Of a stretch of 64,000 bases of DNA, positions 56,331 through 64,000 are shown in pieces (position 1 is the stretch's first letter; each line of letters starts with the position of its first letter). Source of the stretch: Cellulosimicrobium cellulans. Its GTDB lineage: Bacteria; Actinomycetota; Actinomycetes; Actinomycetales; Cellulomonadaceae. The DNA is taken from the NCBI RefSeq assembly GCF_006539945.1, contig NZ_BJNZ01000020.1:17472-81471 (forward strand), read 5' to 3'. Position numbers and translations under genes: made by a program. Under the pieces are notes generated by a model. The model worked only from the letters and a program-made list of their open reading frames with translations, did not search any database and was not told the origin of the DNA.

Positions 56331-57311
56331 GTGAGCACCGTTCCCCCGGCTCCCGCACCCCTCGACTCGCGAGACCTCGTCGAGCCCCTCGACCGTGCTG
56401 CGGCGCGCGCGCACCACCGCTCCCTGCGGCAGCACGCCAGGGACGCACGGACGCGTCCCTCGACGCCGGTCGCCCTCCAGGTGCTCGGTCTCGTGCTGCG
56501 CGGCGTGCTCGTCGCGTTCCTGGTGGCCGTCGCCGCGCTGTGCGTCACCGTGGTCTACGGCTTCCTCGCCTTCGGTCTGACGGCCCTCGGCGCCGGGCGC
56601 CCGCTCGTCGTCCTGGCGCTGGCAGCCGTCACGGCCCTCGGCGTCCTGCTCGTCGTGCGCGGGGCGCGCCGTTCGTCGCAGGAGGGTCGGGAGCTGGCGT
56701 ACCGGCTGAGCCGGTTCGCCGCGGCGAACGGCTTCGACGTCGTGCCGCGGGTCGAGGAACCCGAGCTGCCCAGCGGGGCGTTCCGCCTGGGCGTCCTCCG
56801 CGTCGCCCGGAACGTGGTCCGCACCCGCGGTCGCCGTCCCGTCGAGGTCGCGACCTACACCTACAGCGCCGGCTACCGCAACGGTGAGCCCTTCGCGTTC
56901 ACCTATGCGACGGTCGCGCTCGACCGCACCCTGCCGCGCGTCGTCGTGGAGACGATGCCCGCCCGGGGGGTCCGGGGTGCCCGGGCTCCGCGGGGCGTCG
57001 AGCGCGTGTGGGAGCTACCGGTCGACGGCCCGTTCGGTGAGCGCCACCGCGCCTACGGACCCGTGCGGTCCGCGACCGGCACCGCGCGTGCCGTCTTCAC
57101 CCCGGAGATCGTCGAGATGCTCGTGCGCGGTCCCCTCCCGCTCGCGGCCGAGGTCTCCGGGGACCGGCTCTTCCTGTTCAGCGAGCACGCGCTCGACCTG
57201 CTCGACCCGGCGGTCTGGGAACGCCTCCTGGGGACGGCCACCGACCTGGCCGCGCGGCTGTCCCGCACGGACGGGCCCGGCGGCCCGGGCGCCGCGGCCG
57301 GCACCCGGTGA
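56331..57311 (+). CDS. Conserved membrane protein, function unknown (DUF3137-like)
   Basis: 326 residues: a basic N-tail (1-45), two adjacent membrane helices (about 46-75 and 82-105), then a soluble alpha/beta domain of 210 residues (FAAANGFDVVPR..., VATYTYSAGYRNGEPFAFTYATVAL, FTPEIVEMLVRGPLPLAAEVSGDRLFLFS, the latter cited in part). The pattern resembles DUF3137-type proteins, but the match is from memory. The gene ends 61 bp before valS on the same strand. Function unknown. Confidence 0.75.
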   Translation: MSTVPPAPAPLDSRDLVEPLDRAAARAHHRSLRQHARDARTRPSTPVALQVLGLVLRGVLVAFLVAVAALCVTVVYGFLAFGLTALGAGRPLVVLALAAVTALGVLLVVRGARRSSQEGRELAYRLSRFAAANGFDVVPRVEEPELPSGAFRLGVLRVARNVVRTRGRRPVEVATYTYSAGYRNGEPFAFTYATVALDRTLPRVVVETMPARGVRGARAPRGVERVWELPVDGPFGERHRAYGPVRSATGTARAVFTPEIVEMLVRGPLPLAAEVSGDRLFLFSEHALDLLDPAVWERLLGTATDLAARLSRTDGPGGPGAAAGTR

Positions 57312-57372
57312 CGGCGGCCGGGACGCGAGACGCCGTCGGGAGCGGCCCCGAGATCTGGGAGAATGGGCGACC

Positions 57373-60180
57373 ATGAGCGACTTCCCGACGAACGCGCCGA
57401 CGGGCGCGGCCGATGCCACTGCAGCAACGACCTCCTCCGCCGGCCGCGTAGCCGGCGACGTCGTCCGCGCGGTGGTCGCGGGAGTACCCGACCGGGTGAG
57501 CCTCGACGGGCTCGAGGAGACGTACGACGCGCGCTGGGCCCAGCAGGGGACGTACGCGTTCGACCGCTCCAGGACCCGCGAGCAGGTCTTCTCCATCGAC
57601 ACCCCGCCGCCGACGGTCTCGGGGTCCCTGCACGTGGGCCACGTGTTCTCCTACACGCACACCGACGTCGTCGCGCGGTTCCAGCGCATGCGCGGCCTCG
57701 AGGTGTTCTACCCCATGGGCTGGGACGACAACGGGCTGCCCACCGAGCGCCGCGTGCAGAACTACTACGGCGTCCGCTGCGACCCGACGCTCCCCTACGT
57801 CGAGGGCTTCGAGCCCCCGCACGAGGGCGGCGAGGGCAAGTCGGTCAAGGCCGCGGACCAGGTCCCGGTGAGCCGCCGCAACTTCATCGAGCTGTGCGAG
57901 CGCCTCACGGCGGAGGACGAGAAGCAGTTCGAGGCGCTGTGGCGCCGGCTCGGGCTCTCGGTCGACTGGGCGCAGCACTACCAGACGATCGACGCGCGGT
58001 CGCGCACCGCCGCGCAGCGCGCGTTCCTGCGCAACCTCGGCCGCGGAGAGGCGTACCAGGCCGAGGCGCCGGGGCTGTGGGACGTGACGTTCCAGACGGC
58101 GGTCGCGCAGGCCGAGCTCGAGGCGCGCGACTACCCCGGGCACTTCCACAAGGTCGCGTTCCACCGCGTCGCGCCGGGCACGCCCGACGACGGCGCGCCC
58201 GTCTACATCGAGACGACGCGCCCCGAGCTGCTCGCCGCGTGCGTCGCGCTCGTCGCGCACCCGGACGACGAGCGCTACCAGCACCTGTTCGGCACGACGG
58301 TGCGCTCGCCGCTGTTCGACGTCGAGCTGCCCGTGCTCGCGCACCCCGCCGCCGAGCGCGACAAGGGCGCGGGCATCGCGATGTGCTGCACGTTCGGCGA
58401 CCTCACCGACGTGCAGTGGTGGCGCGAGCTCCAGCTTCCGACGCGCTCGATCATCACGCGCGACGGCCGCATCACGCGTGAGACGCCGGACTGGATCACG
58501 TCGCACTCCGGCCAGGGCGTGTTCGCCGAGATCGAGGGCAAGACGACGTTCTCCGCGCGCCAGGTCGTCGTCGACGCGCTGCGGGACGCGGGCGACCTCG
58601 ACGGCGAGCCCGTGCCGACCCAGCGCAAGGCGAACTTCTTCGAGAAGGGCGACAAGCCGCTCGAGATCGTCACCTCGCGCCAGTGGTACATCCGCAACGG
58701 CGGCCGCGACTGGACCACCGCGGACGGTACCGTCCGCGACCTGCGCGGCGAGCTGCTCGGCCGGGGCAAGGAGCTCGCGTTCCACCCCGACTTCATGCGC
58801 GTGCGCTACGAGAACTGGGTCGGCGGCCTCAACGGCGACTGGCTCATCTCGCGCCAGCGCTTCTTCGGCGTCGCGATCCCGCTCTGGTACCCGGTGCTCG
58901 AGTCGGGCGAGATCGACCACGACCACCCGATCGTCCCGTCCGAGGACGTCCTGCCCGTCGACCCGTCGTCCGACGTGCCCGCCGGGTACACCGAGGACCA
59001 GCGTGGCGTGCCGGGCGGGTTCGTGGGCGAGAACGACATCATGGACACGTGGGCGACGTCGTCGCTCACCCCGCAGATCGCCGGTGGCTGGGAGGTCGAC
59101 CCCGACCTCTTCGAGCGCGTGTTCCCCATGGACCTGCGCCCGCAGGGACAGGACATCATCCGCACGTGGCTCTTCTCGACGGTCGTGCGCTCGCACCTCG
59201 AGTTCGGCTCGCTGCCCTGGAAGAACGCCGCGATCTCGGGCTGGATCCTCGACCCCGACCGCAAGAAGATGTCGAAGTCCAAGGGCAACGTCGTCACGCC
59301 GATGGGCCTGCTCGAGGAGCACGGGTCGGACGCCGTGCGGTACTGGGCCGCCTCGGCCCGCCTGGGCACCGACGCAGCGTTCGAGGTCGGCCAGATGAAG
59401 ATCGGCCGCCGCCTCGCGATCAAGATCCTCAACGCGTCGAAGTTCGCGCTGTCGTTCGGCGTCGACGCCGAGAGCGGGACGGGCGAGATCGTGCTCGACC
59501 CCGCGCTCGTCACCGAGACGCTCGACCGTGCGATGCTCGCCGGCCTCGCGACCGTCGTCGAGAAGGCGACCGAGGCGTTCGAGGCGTACGACCACACGCG
59601 CGCCCTCGAGACGACCGAGACGTTCTTCTGGACGTTCTGCGACGACTACCTCGAGCTCGTCAAGGACCGCGCGTACGGCGCCGGGGCCGCGGCGTCCGAC
59701 GTCTCGGCCGAGACCCGGTCCGCGCGCGTCGCGCTCGCGATCGCGCTCGACACGCTCCTGCGCCTCTTCGCGCCGTTCGTGCCGTTCGCGACCGAGGAGG
59801 TCTGGTCGTGGTGGCGCGCGTCCGAGGGCTCGATCCACCGCGCGCCGTGGCCGACCTCCGACGTCGCGCGCTCGGCGGCCGGCGACGCCGACCCGGCCGT
59901 GCTCACGGCTGCGGGCCACGCGCTCGCCGCGCTGCGCAAGATCAAGTCCGAGGCGAAGGTCTCGATGCGCACGCCGATCCTCGCGGCGCAGGTCGCCGTC
60001 CCGGCGGCGTCGCTCGCCGGGGTCGAGGCGTCGGTCGTCGACGTCCGCAACGGCGGTCGCGTCACCGGCACGCTCGACCTCGTCGCGGCGGCAGAGGGTC
60101 AGGGCGACGCCGCGGTCCAGGGCGGGATCGTCGTCGTCTCCTCCGAGCTCGGCGAGCCCGAGGCCCGCAAGAAGGCCTGA
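57373..60180 (+). CDS. valS: Valine--tRNA ligase, archaeal-type
   Basis: Class I synthetase charging tRNA-Val, with a CP1 editing domain. 935 residues. HIGH appears as HVGH (residues 87-90) in SGSLHVGHVFSYTHTDVVAR, and KMSKS lies near residue 632 (DRKKMSKSKGNV). MGWDDNGLPTERRVQNYYGV next to the HIGH region is the archaeal form rather than the common bacterial one. The editing domain (ETTRPELLAACVALVAHPDD) and C-terminal anticodon-binding domain are complete. The ATG at 57373 follows GAGAAT 8 nt upstream. A huge opposite-strand frame inside it is a GC artefact. It ends at a 26-bp hairpin. Confidence 0.96.
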   Translation: MSDFPTNAPTGAADATAATTSSAGRVAGDVVRAVVAGVPDRVSLDGLEETYDARWAQQGTYAFDRSRTREQVFSIDTPPPTVSGSLHVGHVFSYTHTDVVARFQRMRGLEVFYPMGWDDNGLPTERRVQNYYGVRCDPTLPYVEGFEPPHEGGEGKSVKAADQVPVSRRNFIELCERLTAEDEKQFEALWRRLGLSVDWAQHYQTIDARSRTAAQRAFLRNLGRGEAYQAEAPGLWDVTFQTAVAQAELEARDYPGHFHKVAFHRVAPGTPDDGAPVYIETTRPELLAACVALVAHPDDERYQHLFGTTVRSPLFDVELPVLAHPAAERDKGAGIAMCCTFGDLTDVQWWRELQLPTRSIITRDGRITRETPDWITSHSGQGVFAEIEGKTTFSARQVVVDALRDAGDLDGEPVPTQRKANFFEKGDKPLEIVTSRQWYIRNGGRDWTTADGTVRDLRGELLGRGKELAFHPDFMRVRYENWVGGLNGDWLISRQRFFGVAIPLWYPVLESGEIDHDHPIVPSEDVLPVDPSSDVPAGYTEDQRGVPGGFVGENDIMDTWATSSLTPQIAGGWEVDPDLFERVFPMDLRPQGQDIIRTWLFSTVVRSHLEFGSLPWKNAAISGWILDPDRKKMSKSKGNVVTPMGLLEEHGSDAVRYWAASARLGTDAAFEVGQMKIGRRLAIKILNASKFALSFGVDAESGTGEIVLDPALVTETLDRAMLAGLATVVEKATEAFEAYDHTRALETTETFFWTFCDDYLELVKDRAYGAGAAASDVSAETRSARVALAIALDTLLRLFAPFVPFATEEVWSWWRASEGSIHRAPWPTSDVARSAAGDADPAVLTAAGHALAALRKIKSEAKVSMRTPILAAQVAVPAASLAGVEASVVDVRNGGRVTGTLDLVAAAEGQGDAAVQGGIVVVSSELGEPEARKKA

Positions 60181-60195
60181 CCGCCCGCCCCGGTC

Positions 60196-60251
60196 GTGGG
60201 CATGGAACGGGCCCGGTCCTGACCGCAGGACCGGGCCCGTTCCATGCCCAC
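60196..60251. terminator. Bidirectional terminator, 26-bp perfect stem
   Basis: 60196-60221 pairs perfectly with 60226-60251 around an ACCG loop, exactly between the convergent valS and the release-factor-family gene. One of the strongest hairpins in the window. Confidence 0.85.
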
Positions 60252-60264
60252 AGCAGCCGACGGG

Positions 60265-61464
60265 TCAGATGATCTCGCCGCGCAGCCGCGCGTCGTCACC
60301 GGACATCGTCGCCGCGACCTCGCGCGGCGTGCCCTCGTCGGCCCAGCGCAAGGTCGCGCCGACCCCCTCGATGAGCTCGACGCTGCCCTCGGGCGCGAAC
60401 GTCAGCCCGGCGTCCTGGCCGATCGCGGCGCGGACGAGCGCGACCGTCGCGGGCAGCTTCTCGAGGCCCTCGGTGACCCCCAGGTCCTGGATCTCCTCCT
60501 TCGTCGCGGCGATGTGCATCGGGCTGGGCCCGATCCACAGCGAGCGGCCGTCCAGGGCGGCGTCCTGACCGTACTCGTCGGCGAGGACGAGCTCCTTCAC
60601 CTGCCCACGCGCGAGGACCGCCACGACGTCCTCGACAGACGTCACGGCGCCCGACTCCCGGCCCTGCTCCTGACGGAACTCCGCGAGGACCTTCTCACGC
60701 CGCCGCTCGCGGAAGCTGTCGAGCGCGTCCGCGACGTTCGACTCGAACGCGGCCTCGTTGATGCCCGGTCCGCGGCCCCCACCCGGGACCTCGACCACGC
60801 GATCGGCGATGGCGTGGCCGAGCGCGCCCCGGACGAGGGGCACCGCGCGCACGTCACCGGTGAGGAGCACGAGCTCGGGGCGGTACTCCGCCGCCTGGCG
60901 CTCGAGCTCGGCCGCGACCGCCTCGGCGTTGCGCTCCCACGAGTCCTCCGCGCGCGACTCGATGCGCTTGTGCGACAGGCCACCGGTCCGGACCTTGTTG
61001 ATGACGTCGTGGCCGCCCTCGACCGACTCGGGCTCCGCGTACGGCAGGTGTCCGCCTGCGACGGACCACGTCAGGTCCGCGCCCTGGCGGTCGACGACGA
61101 CACGCACGTAGTCGACGGACTCGTCCGCCGCGCGCGCCGCCTGGAGCAGCGCGGGAACAGGTCCCCACGACCCCTTGGTGAGCGCCGGCGGGTCCTTGAC
61201 GACGCGGTCGACGAGCACGCCCGTGTCGTCGGCGATCAGCACGCGCCCGTGGGTGCCGCCGACCCGCGTCGGCCGCAGCACCACCTCCTCGAGGTCGTCG
61301 AGGACGGCGTCGGGCGCGCCCTCCTGGCGCAGCGTGCGCCGCACGCCCTTCCAGCGGTTCTCGACCTCGCGGTCCCCGGCCTCGTTGGCCCGCGTGGCGT
61401 CGATGTACACCGTCGCGAAGGGGCCCGGGTGGCCGAGGAGGGGCTTGAGCCAATCGATCTTCAT
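60265..61464 (-). CDS. Rv2629-like archaeo-eukaryotic release factor family protein (baeRF family 2)
   Basis: 399 residues. The three-part layout and segments such as LLGHPGPFATVYIDATR, VDYVRVVVDRQGADLT, HKRIESRAEDSWERNAEAV and RPELVLLTGDVRAVPLVR match mycobacterial Rv2629, a bacterial relative of eRF1/Pelota described as a baeRF group. Such proteins are thought to act on stalled ribosomes, but their function is not established. The GGQ-type catalytic loop of eRF1 is not obvious here; GGGRGPGINE (about 230-239) is the glycine-rich loop in the corresponding region. Start ATG at 61464. Monocistronic, convergent with valS. Confidence 0.78.
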   Translation of the reverse strand: MKIDWLKPLLGHPGPFATVYIDATRANEAGDREVENRWKGVRRTLRQEGAPDAVLDDLEEVVLRPTRVGGTHGRVLIADDTGVLVDRVVKDPPALTKGSWGPVPALLQAARAADESVDYVRVVVDRQGADLTWSVAGGHLPYAEPESVEGGHDVINKVRTGGLSHKRIESRAEDSWERNAEAVAAELERQAAEYRPELVLLTGDVRAVPLVRGALGHAIADRVVEVPGGGRGPGINEAAFESNVADALDSFRERRREKVLAEFRQEQGRESGAVTSVEDVVAVLARGQVKELVLADEYGQDAALDGRSLWIGPSPMHIAATKEEIQDLGVTEGLEKLPATVALVRAAIGQDAGLTFAPEGSVELIEGVGATLRWADEGTPREVAATMSGDDARLRGEII

Positions 61465-61612
61465 GCGAACACCTCTAGCGTCCGTCGGCGTGGCGGGCGG
61501 ACCGCCCGGCGCAGGTCGACGCCGGGGCCCACCCTGGGACCCCTCCAGGGTCGGTCAGATCGACCCGCGTCGCCACCGCGCGTCCGAACGGCTCCCCGCG
61601 CGTCGCGGTGCG

Positions 61613-61963
61613 TCAGGAATAGGTGTCGAGGACGGGCGTACCCTCGCCCGACGCGGCGTGCTCCGCCGCGATCCGCTCGTGGTGGCGGATGACCTCGCGG
61701 ACGATGAACTCGCGGAACTGCTCCGCGAACTCCGGGTCGAGGCCCGCCGCGCCGGCGATCCCCGTGAGACGTGCGATCTGCTGCCGGTCCCGGTCCGGGT
61801 CGGCCGGGGGCAGCCCGCCCTGCGCCTTCAGCTCCCCGACCCGGCGCGTGAACTTGAACCGCTCGGCGAGCAGGTGCATGAGCGCCGCGTCGATGTTGTC
61901 GATGCTGTCGCGCAGCGTGAGGATCTCGGCGGGGACGGCGGGCTCGCCAGGCTGGTTCGTCAC
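61613..61963 (-). CDS. Chorismate mutase (AroQ type)
   Basis: 116-residue all-helical chorismate mutase that converts chorismate to prephenate for Phe/Tyr synthesis. The active-site pattern LRDSIDNIDAALMHLLAERF, FTRRVGELKAQ and DPDRDRQQIARL gives the expected Arg, Arg/Lys and Arg/Gln residues, and the size resembles the mycobacterial cytosolic enzyme. The GTG at 61963 has TAGGAT exactly 6 nt upstream, so this is preferred to the adjacent GTG at 61966. Divergent from the acyl-CoA ligase gene. Confidence 0.93.
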   Translation of the reverse strand: MTNQPGEPAVPAEILTLRDSIDNIDAALMHLLAERFKFTRRVGELKAQGGLPPADPDRDRQQIARLTGIAGAAGLDPEFAEQFREFIVREVIRHHERIAAEHAASGEGTPVLDTYS

Positions 61964-61969
61964 CACCCG

Positions 61970-61975
61970 ATCCTA
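61970..61975 (-). promoter_or_regulatory. Candidate -10 box of leaderless chorismate mutase gene
   Basis: TAGGAT on the minus strand, 6 nt before the GTG at 61963. Confidence 0.55.
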
Positions 61976-62005
61976 GGCGCGCCCGGTGACCGCCGAGGAA
62001 CGCGA

Positions 62006-62027
62006 TACTCCGAGTACGGAGTAAAGT
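62006..62027 (+). promoter_or_regulatory. Palindromic operator overlapping the acyl-CoA ligase promoter
   Basis: TACTCCG-AGTA-CGGAGTA, a perfect 7+4+7 inverted repeat (62006-62023), runs into TAAAGT (62022-62027), a -10 candidate. Position and shape suit a TetR-type fatty-acid-responsive repressor. No such gene is adjacent. Confidence 0.55.
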
Positions 62028-62070
62028 GTCACGCCGTCCCTACCTGCCGTCCCACTCAGCGGAGAGTCCC

Positions 62071-63888
62071 ATGACGGAACACGCGTCGCCGAGCCTCGTC
62101 GAGGTCTCCCCCACGGCGACCATCAGCACCCTCCTCACCGACCGCGTCGCCCGTGGTGCCCGCGCCACGCTCGTCGAGCGCCGGACCACCGCGGACGGCC
62201 CGTGGGAGCCCGTCACCGCGCAGGAGTTCGAGGCGGACGTCGTCGCCGTCGCCCGCGGCCTCGTGGCCCGTGGCATCGAGCCCGGCGACCACGTCGCGAT
62301 CATGTCCCGCACGCGCTACGAGTGGACGCTGCTCGACTTCGCGACGTGGGCGGTGGGCGCCGTCCCCGTGCCCGTCTACGAGACGTCGTCGGCCGAGCAG
62401 GTGCACTGGATCTGCTCCGACGCCGCCGTCCGCCTCGCCGTCGTGGAGACCGCCTCCCACGCCGCCGAGGTGGCGTCCGTCCGCGACCGCCTCCCCGACC
62501 TGGAGGACGTGCTCGTCGTCGAGGAAGGCGCCGTGGACGCCCTGCGCGCCGCGGGGGCCGACGTCCCCGCCGAGGAGATCGACCGCCGTCGTGCCGCCCA
62601 GCGGGTCGACGACCTCGCGACGGTCATCTACACCTCCGGCTCGACCGGGCGGCCCAAGGGCGTCGAGCTCACGCACCGGAACTTCGTCCACCTCGCGCTC
62701 AACGGCCGCGCGGGCCTCGCCGAGATCCTCGACTCCGACGGCGCCCGCACCCTCCTCTTCCTGCCGCTCGCCCACGTCTTCGCGCGCTTCATCCAGGTCG
62801 TCGTCGTCGCGTCGAACGCCGTGCTCGCGCACTCGTGGGACACCAAGAACCTCGTCGCCGACCTCGGGACGTTCCACCCGACGTTCCTGCTGGCCGTGCC
62901 GCGCGTCTTCGAGAAGGTCTACAACACCGCGGAGCAGAAGACGGGGACCGGCGCCAAGCGCAAGATCTTCCACTGGGCCGCGAAGGTCGCCATCACCTGG
63001 TCGCGCGCGCTCGACACCACGGGCGGGCCGTCGTTCGGGCTGCGCGTGCAGCACGCCGTCGCCGACCGTCTCGTCTACTCCACGCTGCGCGCCGCGATGG
63101 GCGGCCGGCTCACGTACTCCATCTCCGGCGGCGCGCCCCTCGGCGAGCGGCTCGGCCACTTCTACCGCGGAGTCGGCCTGCGCATCCTCGAGGGCTACGG
63201 CCTCACCGAGACGACCGCGCCCACGGCCGTGAACCTGCCCGGCCTCACCAAGATCGGCACCGTCGGGCCCGCGTTCCCCGGCACCTCACTGCGCATCGAC
63301 GAGGACGGCGAGCTGCTCGTCCAAGGCGACCACGTCTTCCGCGGCTACCGCAACCAGCCCGAGCTCACGGCCGAGGCGCTCCAGGACGGATGGTTCCGCA
63401 CCGGCGACCTCGGCGCGTTCGACGACGACGGCTACCTGCGCATCACCGGCCGCAAGAAGGAGATCATCGTCACCGCCGGCGGCAAGAACGTCGCCCCCGC
63501 CGTGCTCGAGGACCGCCTGCGCGCCCACCCGCTCGTGAGCCAGGTCGTCGTCGTGGGCGACCAGCGTCCCTTCATCGGCGCGCTCGTCACGCTCGACGCC
63601 GAGATGCTCCCGGGCTGGCTCTCGACCCACGGCCTGCCGACCATGGACGTCGACACCGCCGCGCAGGCCCCCGACGTCCTTGCCGCTCTCGACCGCGCCG
63701 TCGCGCACGCCAACGAGGCGGTCTCCCGCGCCGAGTCGATCCGCAAGATCACCGTGCTCACGACCGACTTCACCGAGCAGAACGGCTACCTCACCCCGTC
63801 CCTCAAGGTGAAGCGCGGGCTCGTCATCAAGGACTTCGCCGACACGATCGACACCCTCTACGGCGCCAAGGTGGGCGCCGACGCCTGA
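62071..63888 (+). CDS. Long-chain fatty acid--CoA ligase
   Basis: 605-residue AMP-forming acyl-CoA synthetase that activates long-chain fatty acids for degradation or lipid synthesis. AMP-binding motif VIYTSGSTGRPKGVELTHRN, A5 region YGLTETTAP, and GDLGAFDDDGYLRITGRKKE with the hinge residue are intact. The C-terminal Lys region is LTPSLKVKRGLVIKDF. Start ATG at 62071, with GGAGAG upstream. A perfect palindrome covers its promoter, so fatty-acid-dependent regulation is likely. A 21-bp tandem repeat array follows 12 bases after the stop. Confidence 0.95.
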   Translation: MTEHASPSLVEVSPTATISTLLTDRVARGARATLVERRTTADGPWEPVTAQEFEADVVAVARGLVARGIEPGDHVAIMSRTRYEWTLLDFATWAVGAVPVPVYETSSAEQVHWICSDAAVRLAVVETASHAAEVASVRDRLPDLEDVLVVEEGAVDALRAAGADVPAEEIDRRRAAQRVDDLATVIYTSGSTGRPKGVELTHRNFVHLALNGRAGLAEILDSDGARTLLFLPLAHVFARFIQVVVVASNAVLAHSWDTKNLVADLGTFHPTFLLAVPRVFEKVYNTAEQKTGTGAKRKIFHWAAKVAITWSRALDTTGGPSFGLRVQHAVADRLVYSTLRAAMGGRLTYSISGGAPLGERLGHFYRGVGLRILEGYGLTETTAPTAVNLPGLTKIGTVGPAFPGTSLRIDEDGELLVQGDHVFRGYRNQPELTAEALQDGWFRTGDLGAFDDDGYLRITGRKKEIIVTAGGKNVAPAVLEDRLRAHPLVSQVVVVGDQRPFIGALVTLDAEMLPGWLSTHGLPTMDVDTAAQAPDVLAALDRAVAHANEAVSRAESIRKITVLTTDFTEQNGYLTPSLKVKRGLVIKDFADTIDTLYGAKVGADA

Positions 63889-63899
63889 CCGAGCCCCAG

Positions 63900-64000
63900 C
63901 CCCGGTCCCCCGAGGTAGAGCCCCGGTCCCCCGAGGTAGAGCCCCGGTCCCCCGAGGTAGAGCCGTGGTCGCGCGAGGTAGAGCCGTGGTCGCGCGAGGT
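63900..64000 (+). repeat. 21-bp tandem repeat array, cut by the window edge
   Basis: Three identical units CCCCGGTCCCCCGAGGTAGAG start at 63900, 63921 and 63942, then two units of a variant with CCGTGGTCGCGCGAGGTAGAG start at 63963 and 63984 (the last incomplete). There are no spacers, so this is not CRISPR. The right edge of the array is outside the window. Confidence 0.95.

Noticed and set aside
57178..59919. 913-codon open frame antisense to valS
   Set aside because: Arg/Asp/Val-biased composition, no start signal and exact overlap with a conserved synthetase. Typical of antisense frames at very high GC.
63900..64000. CRISPR-like array
   Set aside because: Units are directly adjacent with no spacers and no cas gene lies in the window.

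Overview
The window looks like chromosomal DNA of a very high-GC actinobacterium of the order Micrococcales, probably Cellulomonadaceae or Promicromonosporaceae (inference from codon use, the gene order of the left half, and F420-linked genes). No rRNA, tRNA, CRISPR array, insertion sequence or prophage was seen. Coding density is high. Many gene starts look leaderless, with a -10-like hexamer 6-7 nt ahead of the start codon.

Bases 1-24700 carry a conserved actinobacterial housekeeping block, almost all on the minus strand: tsf (cut by the window edge), rpsB, an M23 peptidase (plus strand), xerC-dprA-comM-yraN-DUF2469-rnhB-lepB, rplS, trmD-rimM, KH protein-rpsP, an amidohydrolase, ffh, glnD-glnB-amtB, ftsY, a small membrane protein, smc and ndk. 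Translation, protein export (Ffh, FtsY, LepB), chromosome maintenance (SMC, XerC) and nitrogen control (AmtB, PII, GlnD) meet here. GlnD lacks its C-terminal ACT domains, and the amtB upstream region carries 11-bp-phased GlnR-like half sites.

Bases 24700-36000 hold the usual ileS-folC-DUF4233-ndk neighbourhood, but about 5 kb is lodged between folC and DUF4233: the PTS-dependent dihydroxyacetone kinase operon dhaK-dhaL-dhaM, then a TetR regulator with a tandem operator and a DHA2-type MFS exporter. ileS is preceded by a clear T-box riboswitch with an AUC specifier.

Bases 36000-56200 are more accessory: a membrane-anchored sulfite-oxidase-like molybdoenzyme, an SDR, a proposed F420-0 ABC importer with a highly structured leader and a long hairpin at the first gene junction, a secreted modular GH43-like glycosidase with a LacI-type operator, a CoA-binding protein, an AraC regulator divergent from an NmrA-like/DUF1772 pair, small enzymes including a deazaflavin (F420) nitroreductase-family protein, an AI-2E family permease, then an F420-dependent G6PDH-like enzyme with cofE, and a PEPCK-like DUF4914 protein. 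Importer, CofE and two F420-family enzymes together suggest that F420 metabolism matters here. The F420-0-forming genes (fbiA/cofD, fbiC, cofC) are not in the window.

Bases 56200-64000 carry a conserved membrane protein, an archaeal-type ValRS ending in a 26-bp perfect terminator hairpin, an Rv2629-like archaeo-eukaryotic release-factor-family protein, chorismate mutase, a long-chain acyl-CoA ligase, and at the very edge a 21-bp tandem repeat array that continues out of the window.
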